DNA of 64,000 bases from Anthoceros angustus (lineage: Eukaryota; Streptophyta; Anthocerotopsida; Anthocerotales; Anthocerotaceae). How positions within the stretch are numbered: position 1 is the stretch's first letter; every line of letters begins with the position of its first letter. A program made the translations under genes and the position numbers. Below, piece after piece: positions 44,891-57,300 of this stretch. The notes beneath the pieces are model-generated. The model was not told where the DNA came from and ran no database searches. It worked only from the letters and a program-made list of their open reading frames with translations. Location of the stretch: positions 1 to 64,000 of the forward strand of contig MU008181.1 of assembly GCA_010909165.1 (NCBI GenBank). The letters are read 5' to 3'.

Positions 44891-47382
44891 TTATGTACCG
44901 ATTAACCGTTTGTAGCGTGCATATGCCAGTACACTCCCGAAAATAAGAACACATGCAGCCCCTGTACAAATAACCACCTAGACCAAACGAGTGGAGGAGC
45001 GTCAGTTGGAACACGCACAAGGGATCTATCTGCAAACAGAACCTGTGCCTGGGACCAAATGCAACATACCCATTTGAACATGTACGAGTGGCCAGTATTC
45101 CACTTGTACGGAAGATTCATCCCGAAGATTCCGGTCACTAGGGCATACAGGGCAGTCACTACTGTTGCAGCGCTCAATATAAGCTCTAACTGCAAACACA
45201 GTCCAAATTGTCAGAGGACTTCACCGCTTAGAGAAGCCTGTAGACGTGAACAATTGAAGATGAATTGTTCTGGAGGAGTCCCGTGAGAAAGCCTCTAGCA
45301 TGCTGACAAAACCAACCCCCGGTAGCTGAATATATACTTGAGACTACTATCTCCAAATCAATGAACAAAGCTCAGGGTTCAAGGAGGAAATTCCATGGAA
45401 GTGGACCAATTACATAGAGTCACTTCGACAATGGCTCATGACATCTTCGGAAACATGTTGCTATGCTCACCAGACGAGTTCTTCATGAATGAACGCCAAG
45501 AACTGAAGAACAAAGGATGCAGAGATTGACCTGTATGAGTTGATTCCTGTGGTTGTCAAGCTGCACAACAAAATCGCGGGTGAGGCAACCTCTTGTAAGG
45601 TATCATGCCAGGATAAATTTCAAATTTGAAAGTGCAAAAACCACAAGATGAAAAATCCTTCCAAAAACACAACCGTACATACAGGAACGAAAGAAAGTAC
45701 TCAGCACCTGAATGTTGATGTAGTCCTCTGTGTCATCAATGTATTCTCGAAGCTGCAGCCAGTAACCTAGGAGGGTCCATCAAAGAGGCAGGTGGAAGAC
45801 ATTACCCAAGATCCTAGACACCAAAGTTACCTAACCACATCAAAGAAAAAGGGGGGTCTTAACTGTAGTGAGCTTGTTCAGAGTCCCATCAATCTGCATG
45901 AAGTATGCCTGCACAGCTGCAACACTGAGCTTTTTGCGAATAATGCAGCTGTTCGGGTCAACAGACTCAGCAGTCTCAAACCAAGCCACCACATTACCTC
46001 CAACAACATTTCGAGCTCCTCAATGTCCTCGGCACCATGAGTATAGGTAGACACCGTACTAGCTCTGCTAGCCCCTCGAGAGATTCTTGAGCCAATTGTC
46101 GGTGATGCGGCAACCCAGTTCCCAGGTGTCAAAGACGTCCCAGCTGTAGGAGATGCTGCTCCCATCATTTTTCTTGTCAGAAATAGGTCACCCATGTCCC
46201 CATCATCATCGAGAAGCTGTTCAAGCTCATCCCTTACCTGCCATTCAAAGTTAGTGATTTGAAAAAAGCAAGGTAGAGGAGAATCCACTACAATAAGGCC
46301 ACTACATCAATGCTTGAATACTGTATGATACTGCAGAAGGGGCAACACATTTACATCAAATGGCAAACCTCTTATGTCAGTGGACCACCTTTTGCACACG
46401 AGCAGTGAGTCTGGTCATCCCACTCTTCAGCTTTCTCACTTTGTCCAGATTCCGACTATTGATCTGTCAGAAAGCCGCTTACCAGGGTCAGCAGCACACC
46501 CACTAACACATGCCCTAAGACTTCCTAGACAAAAACAGAAGATCTTCGCCATGGAGGTTTCTTGCCTTATTAGTCAGCTCATCCAGAGCCGGATACGCAG
46601 ATGTCTCAAGTTCTGTCATGCGTGCATCCAGGAAGCTACAAATAGCTTCCAAAGCCACCTCCAATGCCCTAAACTCGAAAGGGGGAACTGCAGCCGGGGA
46701 TTTTTTTTTAATCAACGTCAGCCAACCCAAATGCTGATGTTGAAACCAAAACCTGCAGGGTAAGAAGAATTTACCCTCTCCACTACTATCCACATCATAG
46801 CCCTCTACTCCAAAATTGCCAGGTTGCTGCACATAGTTCTTCGCAGACAGCCTGCGAGAGAGCTCTTCTACAATTGGTATCACGTGCTCTCCCATGGGGT
46901 TCCTCAACAAAACCTGCAGGACCGGCGCAGAGGCTTCAGAACCTTTCCAGGCATCCAACAATGCGTACATAACATGGAAGCATTACCTCTTCAGCTGTTA
47001 TAATAGCCTTGATGTGCTACAAAACAAAAGGCACACACATCAGTCCAACACTCAACATCTGCACAACACAAAGGAAAAGGACAGCAGCTGGGCAGAACCT
47101 ACTGGCTAACTTTAGGTTTCCATTCACAAGACATTCACTCACATACACAAACAAAGCCACCCTCACCTCAAGATTCAGCACAATGGCCCGCTCACGCCCT
47201 AGGATGGTCGACGGATAGGACAGCAGAGGATCTAGAATCCGAAGATCACGGGCATGTATCCCAACCCGATGCATGATTGCATACTTGTCTACGTCCAGAG
47301 CAGTCCTGTGGCCATCGACGTCCAGCAAAACCCAACTCGTGCGAGATGCGCCCTTTTTCGGCCCCTGTGCCTGGCCCTCCAT
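44891..47382 (-). CDS. MRS2: MRS2/MGT-type (CorA superfamily) magnesium transporter
   Basis: A pentameric Mg2+ channel of plant membranes. Ten exons were reconstructed (minus, ±1 bp): 47167-47382, 46987-47016, 46775-46913, 46566-46687, 46389-46463, 45998-46237, 45864-45908, 45708-45752, 45070-45189, 44891-44977. Together they give about 372 residues, normal for the family. The product has an N-terminal [20 protein letters not shown], then [19 protein letters not shown]. The helical cytosolic domain has LPFEFRALE-type [25 protein letters not shown] and [20 protein letters not shown]. Then come [12 protein letters not shown], a first membrane helix ending in the selectivity signature G-M-N ([10 protein letters not shown]), and a second helix ([20 protein letters not shown]) followed by a basic tail. 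The ATG at 47,380-47,382 was chosen because family similarity starts soon after. The intron after ELTNK has a GC donor (AAG|GCAAGA). It is head-to-head with the plus-strand unknown gene. Confidence 0.93.
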
Positions 47383-48500
47383 GGCTGCTCTTGGCCGCGT
47401 GGCCGCCCGAGGACCCGAATTCCCGCAAATCAACCTGCTGCAGCATTGCACAGGGCAGACCGAGAATGGTGAACATACTCCCTTATAGCTTCCGAGGCCA
47501 CAGTCTGCATGTCGACGGTTGTGATAATTATATGCAATTAATTTATTCTAACCTCGTTAAACGCACTGCAAAATTCCCAATTTTCCTGGGGGTTACCGTT
47601 CGACGTTTAAAATCGTCCAGGGACCACCAAGCCGCAATCTCAGGCTCCTGTAAAACGCGCACCAGGTTTTTCCGTTCCTCGGCCCCAGCCTCCCCGAAGA
47701 TGTGAAATGGGGAAGCGCTAAGACCTGGCGTTTGCGGACTGGTGCACGAAATAAGTCAGGCGCATCGGCTCTCTATCCCACGCGACAGTGCGCGCGGCCT
47801 TCGCCTGGTTCCCCTCCTCACTTCTCTGCATCCTGTGCTCGGCTCGGCTCGGCTCGGCTCGGTGCTGCGTTTTTTTCCCCATCGATTGCAAGCGGGCGTG
47901 ATCGTAGTGCTCCAATTCGCTTCACGGTTGTCTGCATTTTCCCGTGCTGCTCCTGCGGGTTGCATGCGACTTCCCCCGTTGCTGCATGCGGACGCTGTGC
48001 TGGAAATTTGAGTCGAAGTTGCGTTGCAGCGCACTGCGCTGCATCGGAGCTCCAGCATTTCTCTTGGAGGTTTTGAACTCGTCCCGTGGCCTCGTTGCGA
48101 CTTTGGCTCTCTGCCGCGCAGTGCGGTTGTGAATGTGAAGGTACTGATGATGTTGAGTCTGCAATCGAGTTTCTTTGCGGTGGACTGGCTCTGGAGCTGT
48201 CTGTGTTGTGGTTGATGCTTTGGTCGGGTTGGTCATTCCGCTTGCTCGCCCTGTGAGGGACAGTTGTCCGAGACTCGGCTCCATGTAGTATTGGTGCTGC
48301 GCGTTGCGTGTTGCTGCAACGGTTGCGAATTCCGGTGGCATGTGTCCTGGAACGATTTTTTTTAGGACGTCGGTGTTGCGAAGGATGAGGTAGCGAGAGC
48401 GGCTCAGCCTCAACGGCTCTTTCACAGCGCTTACAAACGCTTCTTGTGGTGCTCGTTTTTTCTGGCAGGGGTGCAAATTGTTGCTTCAGTCCTTTCCGCC
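47383..48500. promoter_or_regulatory. Probable bidirectional promoter region (MRS2 / unknown gene)
   Basis: About 1.1 kb separates the MRS2 start codon from the first plausible coding exon of the plus-strand gene. It is GC-rich with many short frames on both strands (up to 232 codons), which I treat as composition artefacts. No convincing TATA box was seen. It contains the CTCGG microsatellite. Confidence 0.45.
47838..47862. repeat. (CTCGG)5 microsatellite
   Basis: Five perfect tandem copies of CTCGG, in the region between the divergent genes. Confidence 0.95.
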
Positions 48501-48509
48501 ATTTGTTCA

Positions 48510-51500
48510 CTCCCACTTTCCTTCAATGGTGCCAGCTTTTTGCCATGGACGCATACAATCCTTCTCGTCTCGTCTCCAGTTTCTTACATCCCGTATGGTA
48601 GACGGTGAAGCGCTTCAGGTTCACACTCCGCCGTCCCGACTGGAAGCCACATCGACAGTATCGGTTGAAGGAGTCTGTCATAGCTGTGCATTGCCCCCTG
48701 TGTTTGGACGGATGTTCACTATCAAGTCATCTCGGGGTGTTAGGATGATGAGGAATCCAGCATGGTAGGCGAGTGACAAAGGACCGCTTTGTCGGGGCTG
48801 CCTGACAGCAGGTTCAACGAGTGAGTTAGCGCTTTGAGAGAGCGCCCCTCGCTTGTGTGCTCGCAGGTTTAGCGACAACTAACAAGTCCCTCGCAGTACG
48901 TTTGAAATGAATCCTGTAGTTGGCACTTCGAGTTGGCTTTAAGCGTCGCTAAGAAGTTTGAGGGGTATGATCTGGAATTCGACGTTGTGAACATCTATCG
49001 CTGCTTTGTGCAGGATTTGCCATCATCTTGGGTCAATTTTGATTCGGTGGGGTCATCAACTTGGGAGACCTACAAGGATCCATCATGTGCTGAGGCTATG
49101 CTCTGTAACCATGGTTGTCGAGGGCTTAAACAATCCAGCTACAGTGCCACTGGCTCCCGTCTACCAGTTTTTGCTGGATTTTCAGCTGATCTCCTGGATA
49201 CCAATTCCTTTGGTACAAGCGTGTGAGTCAAGCTCAAGACGGCAGCTGAACATCACAGTGCTTTACGGTACTGAGCAACATGAAATTGGAACTTTTGACA
49301 TTATCCATGACGAGTGTCTGATCGACCAGCAACTTAGCTGTCGCATGACATGTGCAAAGCCTGAGGACTTCGGGAAGCTTCATGTCTATATTGGTATGGA
49401 TTTTGATGATGATAGCCCTTCCTACTTGTTGCTGTGTTAGCTGAAAGTGTGCTGAGAAATGGTGCATGCAAATCAGGTTCTTATTTTCAGCACTGGTTGG
49501 CTCCTGGTGTGATCTGAAATCTAACAAGCTGTGTGTCTGCTGTGAAATGTCTGTTCGTGCTTGGCAACGTGCTGGCAGATGAGGTAAGATTTCCTCTCTT
49601 CCAAAGTCATGCTCCGGTAGTACAGCAGAACTCGAGGAATGTATCTAATTCTTCTTGCTTTTTTCTCCAGGCTTGCAGCTCTGGTTTAGCTGGTCACATT
49701 GCTGTGGATTTAAAGGAGGTCAGCAATATTATGTCCTTAGTTATCTTTTGGAATCTAAACGTAGCAGGTTGTAAGTACGACAGTCACTTATTCTTTTCGG
49801 GTGAACCTGCAGTTCTCTGAAGAGAGGGATTTCAAAGTTCTTGTGGAATATCCAGTATATGCGGCAAACTCCAAATATGGATCTAGGCTTGCCAAATTCA
49901 AGGTGTGTTCCGAGTTTTGTGCTCATCTAGACAAGTAGAAAGATAGGATCTGTGGATCACATGTACATACATCTGATGCGCTGTAAGCCGCCGACTTGCA
50001 GATGACTGTGCAGTGCGATTCCTTCAGCCAGGAAGAAAGCCCTTTCGATCTGGACTTCGACAATGTTATCCAGTGGAGCCCTAAGCAATGCAGGTATTGA
50101 AGAATCTTTTTGACCAAAAATACTAGAACTGAAACTGGCAGGCATGTGAAGTAATACCTTCAGCAGTTTTCGCGGTGTTTGCTGTACTGGATTTTTGTTG
50201 TTGCAGTGTGTATTCTGATCAGTACTGAGATTGTTTTTCAGTACTCCTGGGCCTAAAGCTCTACCCTGTAATGAAAGCATTGTGCTTGCTGAGAAGGAAA
50301 GGAAGCCCGTGGTGGTGCAGAACTTGGATCCCCGTCTTGAACAGGTTCGTAGAACAGGAAGGACAGCTAATCAATTTCCTTGAATTCAGCAAGCCCATTC
50401 AAGGCTCAGCCTTTAACTTTGTATTCCTGATTCTGTAGGCTGAAGAATTTTGTGATGAGCCTTCCCATGAGGTATAACTGATTTTCAATTCACAGGCTTG
50501 TTCAAAGTTGTGGTATTGATTCTTGTTTAAACTCTCGTTTGATTGAGAATATCTTGCAGGTTCAGCTCCTGAAGGATGTGGAATCAATTCTCTGTGAGTT
50601 GAATGCAAAGCTTACCAACGTTGTTGCTCCATACAAATTGGAAGACAGGCTTCTCAGTATTTCTTCCTACTCTGGACCTAAAACATCACCCCATCATGTG
50701 TGCTTACAACTGGCTTCTGATGTATTTCCCGGTACTTTTGATATTTTGCATTATCAGGACAAAACCAGGGACAGATTAGAACAGAAAAGTCGGATTGTAT
50801 GCTGCTGCCTTCTTTTGACATTATCCATGACGAGTGTCTGATCGACCAGCAACTTAGCTGTCGCATGACATGTGCAAAGCCTGAGGACTTCGGGAAGCTT
50901 CATGTCTATATTGGTATGGATTTTGATGATGATAGCCCTTCCTACTTGTTGCTGTGTTAGCTGAAAGTGTGCTGAGAAATGGTGCATGCAAATCAGGTTC
51001 TTATTTTCAGCACTGGTTGGCTCCTGGTGTGATCTGAAATCTAACAAGCTGTGTGTCTGCTGTGAAATGTCTGTTCGTGCTTGGCAACGTGCTGGCAGAT
51101 GAGGTAAGATTTCCTCTCTTCCAAAGTCATGCTCCGGTAGTACAGCAGAACTCGAGGAATGTATCTAATTCTTCTTGCTTTTTTCTCCAGGCTTGCAGCT
51201 CTGGTTTAGCTGGTCACATTGCTGTGGATTTAAAGGAGGTCAGCAATATTATGTCCTTAGTTATCTTTTGGAATCTAAACGTAGCAGGTTGTAAGTACGA
51301 CAGTCACTTATTCTTTTCGGGTGAACCTGCAGTTCTCTGAAGAGAGGGATTTCAAAGTTCTTGTGGAATATCCAGTATATGCGGCAAACTCAAATATGGA
51401 TCTAGGCTTGCCAAATTCAAGGTGTGTTCCGAGTTTTGTGCTCATCTAGACAAGTAGAAAGATAGGATCTGTGGATCACATGTACATACATCTGATGCGC

Positions 51501-53209
51501 TGTAAGCCGCCGACTTGCAGATGACTGTGCAGTGCGATTCCTTCAGCCAGGAAGAAAGCCCTTTCGATCTGGACTTCGACAATGTTATCCAGTGGAGCCC
51601 TAAGCAATGCAGGTATTGAAGAATCTTTTTGACCAAAAATACTAGAACTGAAACTGGCAGGCATTGTGAAAGTAATACCTTCAGCAGTTTTCGCAGTGTT
51701 TGCTGTACTGGATTTTTTTGTTGTTGCAGTGTGTATTCTGATCAGTACTGAGATTGTTTTTTCAGTACTCCTGGGCCTAAAGCTCTACCCTGTAATGAAA
51801 GCATTGTGCTTGCTGAGAAGGAAAGGAAGCCCGTGGTGGTGCAGAACTTGGATCCCCGTCTTGAACAGGTTCGTAGAACAGGAAGGACAGCTAATCAATT
51901 TCCTTGAATTCGAGCAAGCCCATTCAAGGCTCAGCCTTTAACTTTGTATTCCTGATTCTGTAGGCTGAAGAATTTTGTGATGAGCCTTCCCATGAGGTAT
52001 AACTGATTTTCAATTCACAGGCTTGTTCAAAGTTGTGGTATTGATTCTTGTTTAAACTCTCGTTTGATTGAGAATATCTTGCAGGTTCAGCTCCTGAAGG
52101 ATGTGGAATCAATTCTCTGTGAGTTGAATGCAAAGCTTACCAACGTTGTTGCTCCATACAAATTGGAAGACGGGCTTCTCGGTATTTCTTCCTACTCTGG
52201 ACCTAAAACATCACCCCATCATGTGTGCTTACAACTGGCTTCTGATGTATTTCCCGGTACTTTTGATATTTTGCATTATCCAGGACAAAACCAGGGACAG
52301 ATTAGAACAGAAAAGTCGGATTGTATGCACGCTGCTGCCTTCTTTCTGACAGGGTTGTCACACAGACTCCTCTGTCAACTTAGGAAGTCCTCATTTTGTC
52401 CGCTAACATCGTCAAAAGCTGGAGAACACATTCTCCCTGCAGGTGTTCTATCCATGAAGGAAACAGCCGCTGAGTTTTCGTGGTCTCAGCAGTGTCGCGT
52501 AAGCTCTCTTCACATGTGTTCCTCGCAATAGCTCATTTGGCACATTGACAGCTGGTCTGACTCATTCCCCTAACATGTTGGCAGGTGACAACCTCAATGT
52601 GGGATTCTTGTAGTGCACCATCAAGCGAACTGCACAGGGACGTCTGTGGGTCCTCGCAACACACACAACCTGGTAACTTCAAAACGTCTATTTGAGACAA
52701 TGACCTTAATTACCTTTGGGGATTCCCTTATGAGTGGGTTTGGGAGTATCTCTGAGCGCATTGAATATGAAGAATATGTCACGCGCAGAAATTCTGACCC
52801 ATATCAATGCACAGATGTGGAGGCTGAAATCAGAGAGCACCTACAAGCTAGATCCTGTGCAGACTGCTTTTTATGCTCTATGAGGTCCAGTGACAAGTAT
52901 GATGCACTTCTATCATGCTTTTCAAGTAGCCTCGAGTCTTCAGAAGACACACTGTCATCGGGTTGTGATTCAAGTGTTGAGAGTAGCAGCACAGTTGATG
53001 AAGAACAGTGTAACGCGAGTGCCGACGAACCCTGCGCTGCTCCCAGACGTTCAGCGGCCTTGATTCGGACCATCGTTGGAGTTGTCTTAATGGCTGGAGC
53101 TGCCGTTATGGGTTTCAAAACCACACGGAACAGTCGGAAACAGCGGTCCAATCCGGGTGGACAGCTGACATCTCCCGACCGGCCTGCCGAAGGTTCTGAA
53201 ATTCTTTGA
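48510..53209 (+). CDS. Unrecognised multi-exon gene with C-terminal membrane anchor
   Basis: Several splice-bounded plus-strand exons are visible. Examples are CAG|GCTTGC...AAGGAG|GTCAGC (about 49,671-49,718), CAG|TTCTCTG...TTCAAG|GTGTGT (about 49,815-49,901), CAG|ATGACTG...TGCAG|GTATTG (about 50,001-50,093) and GTTCAG...CTCT|GTGAGT (near 52,085). The last exon (from about 52,690) encodes an acidic, Ser/Cys-rich stretch, then a hydrophobic segment IVGVVLMAGAAVMGF and a basic tail, stopping at 53,207-53,209. This looks like a tail-anchored or single-span protein. Earlier exon pieces include FEGYDLEFDVVNIYRCF (about 48.97 kb) and VEGVCHSCALPPVFGRMF (about 48.67 kb). The start is not determined. 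A 1.5-kb internal tandem duplication breaks the model. No family recognised. Confidence 0.5.
49292..52341 (+). repeat. 1.52-kb tandem duplication inside the unknown gene
   Basis: Unit 1 is 49,292-50,811 and unit 2 is 50,812-52,341. The junction (CTTTTGAC at 50,812) joins sequence that reads CTTTCTGAC at the end of unit 2 and CTTTTGAC at the start of unit 1, so 8-9 bp are shared. The units are nearly identical. Differences are mainly homopolymer or 1-2 bp indels (AACTCCAAATA versus AACTCAAATA, GGATTTTTG versus GGATTTTTTTG, TTATCAGG versus TTATCCAGG). Each unit breaks a different exon. Confidence 0.9.
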
Positions 53210-54120
53210 AGTCTTGTGCATTACTGGTGACGTTTATGATATCCAATTTTCCTCTAACGATTTCTGGATTGTTTCATTGGTTACAGAGTAGGTGGGCGAC
53301 TAAACCGTAGGTGGCTCCTTAGGAAATACCTGTGCACAGACCGCAGAATCCAATGTGCTTTAGCGAGGATGGCGTAAGCTGATTTCGATGGGTTGCTCTC
53401 CAGTAACGACAACATTACTTGTCGTTACGGTGGACGATACTTGTTAGGTGTCGATAACGTCGCCAGGTATAAAGCGCTCTGTTCATTTCTCTGTGTAATT
53501 GCGCGTGGCGAGGAATTTGCTTCGGGAATCTGAACGACTGGAAGTATGAAAGAGTCACCTACATCTGACTTCCCATGTGATAGGGGCTAGGCTTAAATAT
53601 TGGTTCGCCAAGGTACCGCATGGCGAACCGCATACCATAGCCATGGCATGGCCTTCCTCTTTCCTTGCCCACTTTCCTTCACCGTGCGGATCGCGACCAG
53701 GAATCGGAGGAGACAGGAACTAATCCAAAATCCATCGCGACCATGTTGAGAGTTTTTGTTGGTAGGAGAGGCAGGTAAAGAGAGCGGAAAGCATACGCAG
53801 TGCGAGGAATGGCGTGCCGCGGAGCAAGATGGTCGCGATGTGAAGATCCAACTTTTATTGTAAGCGAGAGAGAAACTTGAATCAGTTTCAGTCGCCCCGG
53901 TTTCCGATCGCCATCCGCATCGCGAAGGAGAGGGGGTGAGGAGAGAAGAAGAGCCATTGCCATGATACCACGGATTTGTGATGGGACCGAACGTTCTATT
54001 TCTACGTACCCTGACTGGAACGTTCACGACAAATCTTCCTTCTACTGCCCTAAAGTCACCACCCTTGCGTTGGCTTTTTTTCGTTTCCAGCTTGTGTGCT
54101 TGTGTGAAGAAGAAGAAGAA
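53210..54120. other. Intergenic, no gene recognised
   Basis: 3' flank of the unknown gene. A minus frame of 144 codons (53,593-54,027) has no recognised motif. A GAA trinucleotide run lies at about 54,106-54,123. Confidence 0.5.
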
Positions 54121-54139
54121 GAATTTTATTTAAGTCCAC

Positions 54140-54400
54140 TAAGGACGGATTTCCGTCATGGGACTTGGTACTTAACAACTTGTACCATGGTATGCCTAAG
54201 CTACTTGCACCAAGGGCATCCATTCCCTTTAGGCACCCCATCTAAGTACCGATCCAAGCGCAGGATGCGCTTGGATGCTTAATAATCACGTTCTTATAAA
54301 TGTGTGTCCATTTGGCCTAAGCCATTTGGACACACATTCCATTAGGACTCTATGTGTAAAGATATGAGATTAATCACGTCTAATAAATATGATACCTACT
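54140..54400 (+). repeat. Dispersed repeat R, copy at 54 kb, with terminal hairpin
   Basis: Homologous to 40,376-40,620 but diverged by substitutions. It ends with a large imperfect inverted repeat (about 54,300-54,336) whose outer arms TGTGTGTCCA and TGGACACACA match perfectly around a CTAA loop. The stretch holds no gene. Confidence 0.7.
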
Positions 54401-55071
54401 TGTGGACTAAACTTTTATCCACTTGGAGATCACTAACGATGTACATTAAAGAGCGCAATCCCTTTGAGCTTGATATGTATTAAAAGATTCGAGACCGAGC
54501 TGTGGGATGCAAGGTGCCCACAGTTGAGGGTTGAAGCTAGACTGCTACGGAACTTTAGGGTTCACGGTTCTTTCTCTATTTTTAGTGTGATAATATGTAA
54601 TTACGTAAAAAACCTCCGGATGGATACGAAATTTAGAGATATTTGATACTTCAACTATCGAGGACTGCCATTAGAGTAGGGAAGTAGCCAGCTCGCTCTG
54701 CCCAACGTCACTATTATTTGATGCTTCAACTTCAACTTTCGAGGACTTTCATGAGTGTAGGGTATTGGCCCACTCTATCTGCCCAACGTCACTGTCACTT
54801 TCAGTACGGTATGCAGTGTATAGGAAACTATGGCACCTTTCTGGACTCGGCATGAAACATGTGGCAGCTTTTCAGCCACCGTGAGTGATGGAAACCACCG
54901 TATTTCACTTGATCAAATCAAGGACCTGAATTTTAGACTAATGTTGCAACATCACCTTCAATTATATTCATTCTCGAGGTAGCCAATTCCCAGTTCACTA
55001 CTTTCACTACGGTTCCCTGCAGACTTCGAAAGCACTATCACGCTAGCCTGGTCTATCACAACAAGAAAACC

Positions 55072-55642
55072 TCAAGCTCGAGGTTTCACCACCACATTCG
55101 AATGATTTTGGATTCTCAGACTGAACTGGCCCTGCTCTCTGTCAGGTCTATCTTGTCCACGCCAGGAGGAGTCTGCAGCTCAGATGTTTGAACCAACCTT
55201 CCCAGAACAGGTCCCAGAAGCAGCAGGCCAGGATAATTCCTGGACAACTCCGACCCGCTCAAGGGAGGAACCGGAAATCATTGCCATTGGCTTCACGCCC
55301 TTCTCCTCCTCCAAGAACCTCTCAGGCCTGAACTCCTCTGGCTTCTTCCAGGTCGCTGGGTTGTTGGCGAGCCACCAGGCGTTGACAAGGATCTTGCTCT
55401 CAGCTGGGATGTCATAGCCAGGAGCTTAGCCTGGTGGAGATTCATGTGGGGCACCAGGAGGGATAGCCATGTGCAGCCTGAGAGTCTCCTTCACGACGGC
55501 TGACAGGTAGGCAGCTTCCACCCGCAATGTCAGGTTCGGTGACGAGAACCCCTTTGCCCAGGACGGAGTCCAGCTCATCCTCAGCTTGGTCTGGATGTGG
55601 GGATGGTTCACCAGCTCAGCAATACCCCTCCATGGACCACAG
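55072..55642 (-). pseudogene. C4H exon-3 copy 1 (frameshifted, no acceptor)
   Basis: Near-identical to 57,301-57,890 but with several 1-3 bp deletions, for example one C lost in GGCTTCCACGCCC, two bases lost at AGAGAGCTT, two G lost at GGAGGGGGATAG and one C lost at TCATCCCTCAGC. These break the frame in the substrate-recognition and heme-binding parts. There is no upstream exon or promoter for it, so it is non-functional as assembled. Confidence 0.88.
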
Positions 55643-56182
55643 TTGAGGGTTGAAAACTAGACTGCTGGAACTTTAGGGTTCACGGTTCTTTCTCTATTTT
55701 AGTGTGATAATATGTAATTACGTAAAAACCTCCGGATGGATACGAAATTTAGAGATATTTGATACTTCAACTATCGAGGACTGCCATTAGAGTAGGAAGT
55801 AGCCAGCTCGCTCTGCCCAACGTCACTATTATTTGATGCTTCAACTTCAACTTTCGAGGACTTTCATGAGTGTAGGTGTTGGCCCTCTATCTGCCAACGT
55901 CACTGTCACTTTCAGTACGGTATGCAGTGTATAGGAAACTATGGCACCTTTCTGGACTCGGCATGAAACATGTGGCAGCTTTTTCGGCCACCGTGAGTGA
56001 TGGAAACCACCGTATTTCACTTGATCAAATCAAGGACCTGAATTTTAGACTAATGTTGCAACATCACCTTCAATTATATTCATTCTCGAGGTAGCCAATT
56101 CCCAGTTCACTACTTTCACTACGGTTCCTGCAGACTTCGAAAGCACTATCACGCTAGCCTGGTCTATCACAACAAGAAAACC

Positions 56183-56753
56183 TCAAGCTCGAGGTTTCAC
56201 CACCACATTCGAATGATTTTGGATTCTCAGACTGAACTGGCCCGCTCTCTGTCAGGTCTATCTTGTCCACGCCAGGAGGTCTGCAGCTCGAATGTTTGAA
56301 CCAACCTTCCCAGAACAGGTCCCAGAAGCAGCAAGGCCAGGATAATTCCTGGACAACTCCGACCCGCTCCAAAGGGAGGAACCGGAAATCATTGCCATTG
56401 GCTTCACGCCCTTCTCCTCCTCCAAGAACCTCTCAGGCCTGAACTCCTCTGGCTTCTTCCAGGTCGCTGGGTTGTTGGCGAGCCACCAGGCGTTGACAAG
56501 GATCTTGCTCTCAGCTGGGATGTCATAGCCAGGAGCTTAGCCTGGTGGAGATTCATGTGGGGCACCAGGAGGGATAGCCATGTGCAGCCTGAGAGTCTCC
56601 TTCACGACGGCTGACAGGTGGGCAGCTTCCACCCGCAATGTCGGGTTCGGTGACGAGAACCCCTTTGCCCAGGACGGAGTCCAGCTCATCCTCAGCTTGG
56701 TCTGGATGTGGGGATGGTTCACCAGCTCAGCAATACCCCTCCATGGACCACAG
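56183..56753 (-). pseudogene. C4H exon-3 copy 2 (frameshifted, no acceptor)
   Basis: As copy 1, sharing most of its deletions, with a few private differences such as GCAAGGCC versus GCAGGCC and TCGGGTTCGG versus TCAGGTTCGG. Not translatable. Confidence 0.88.
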
Positions 56754-57300
56754 TTGAGGGTTGAAAACTAGACTGCTGGAACTTTAGGGTTCACGGTTCT
56801 TTCTCTATTTTAGTGTGATAATATGTAATTACGTAAAAACCTCCGGATGGATACGAAATTTAGAGATATTTGATACTTCAACTATCGAGGACTGCCATTA
56901 GAGTAGGGAAGTAGCCAGCTCGCTCTGCCCAACGTCACTATTATTTGATGCTTCAACTTCAACTTTCGAGGACTTTCATGAGTGTAGGGTATTGGCCCAC
57001 TCTATCTGCCCAACGTCACTGTCACTTTCAGTACGGTATGCAGTGTATAGGAAACTATGGCACCTTTCTGGACTCGGCATGAAACATGTGGCAGCTTTTC
57101 GGCCACCGTGAGAGTGATGGAAACCACCGTATTTCACTTGATCAAATCAAGGACCTGAATTTTAGACTAATGTTGCAACATCACCTTCAATTATATTCAT
57201 TCTCGAGGTAGCCAATTCCCAGTTCACTACTTTCACTACGGTTCCCTGCAGACTTCGAAAGCACTATCACGCTAGCCTGGTCTATCACAACAAGAAAACC

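Noticed and set aside
47818-48516. 232-codon minus-strand frame (and a 184-codon overlapping one) in the MRS2 upstream region
   Set aside because: Lies in GC-rich promoter-like sequence with several overlapping frames on both strands. Composition is low-complexity Arg/Ser/Gln, with no motifs or splice support.
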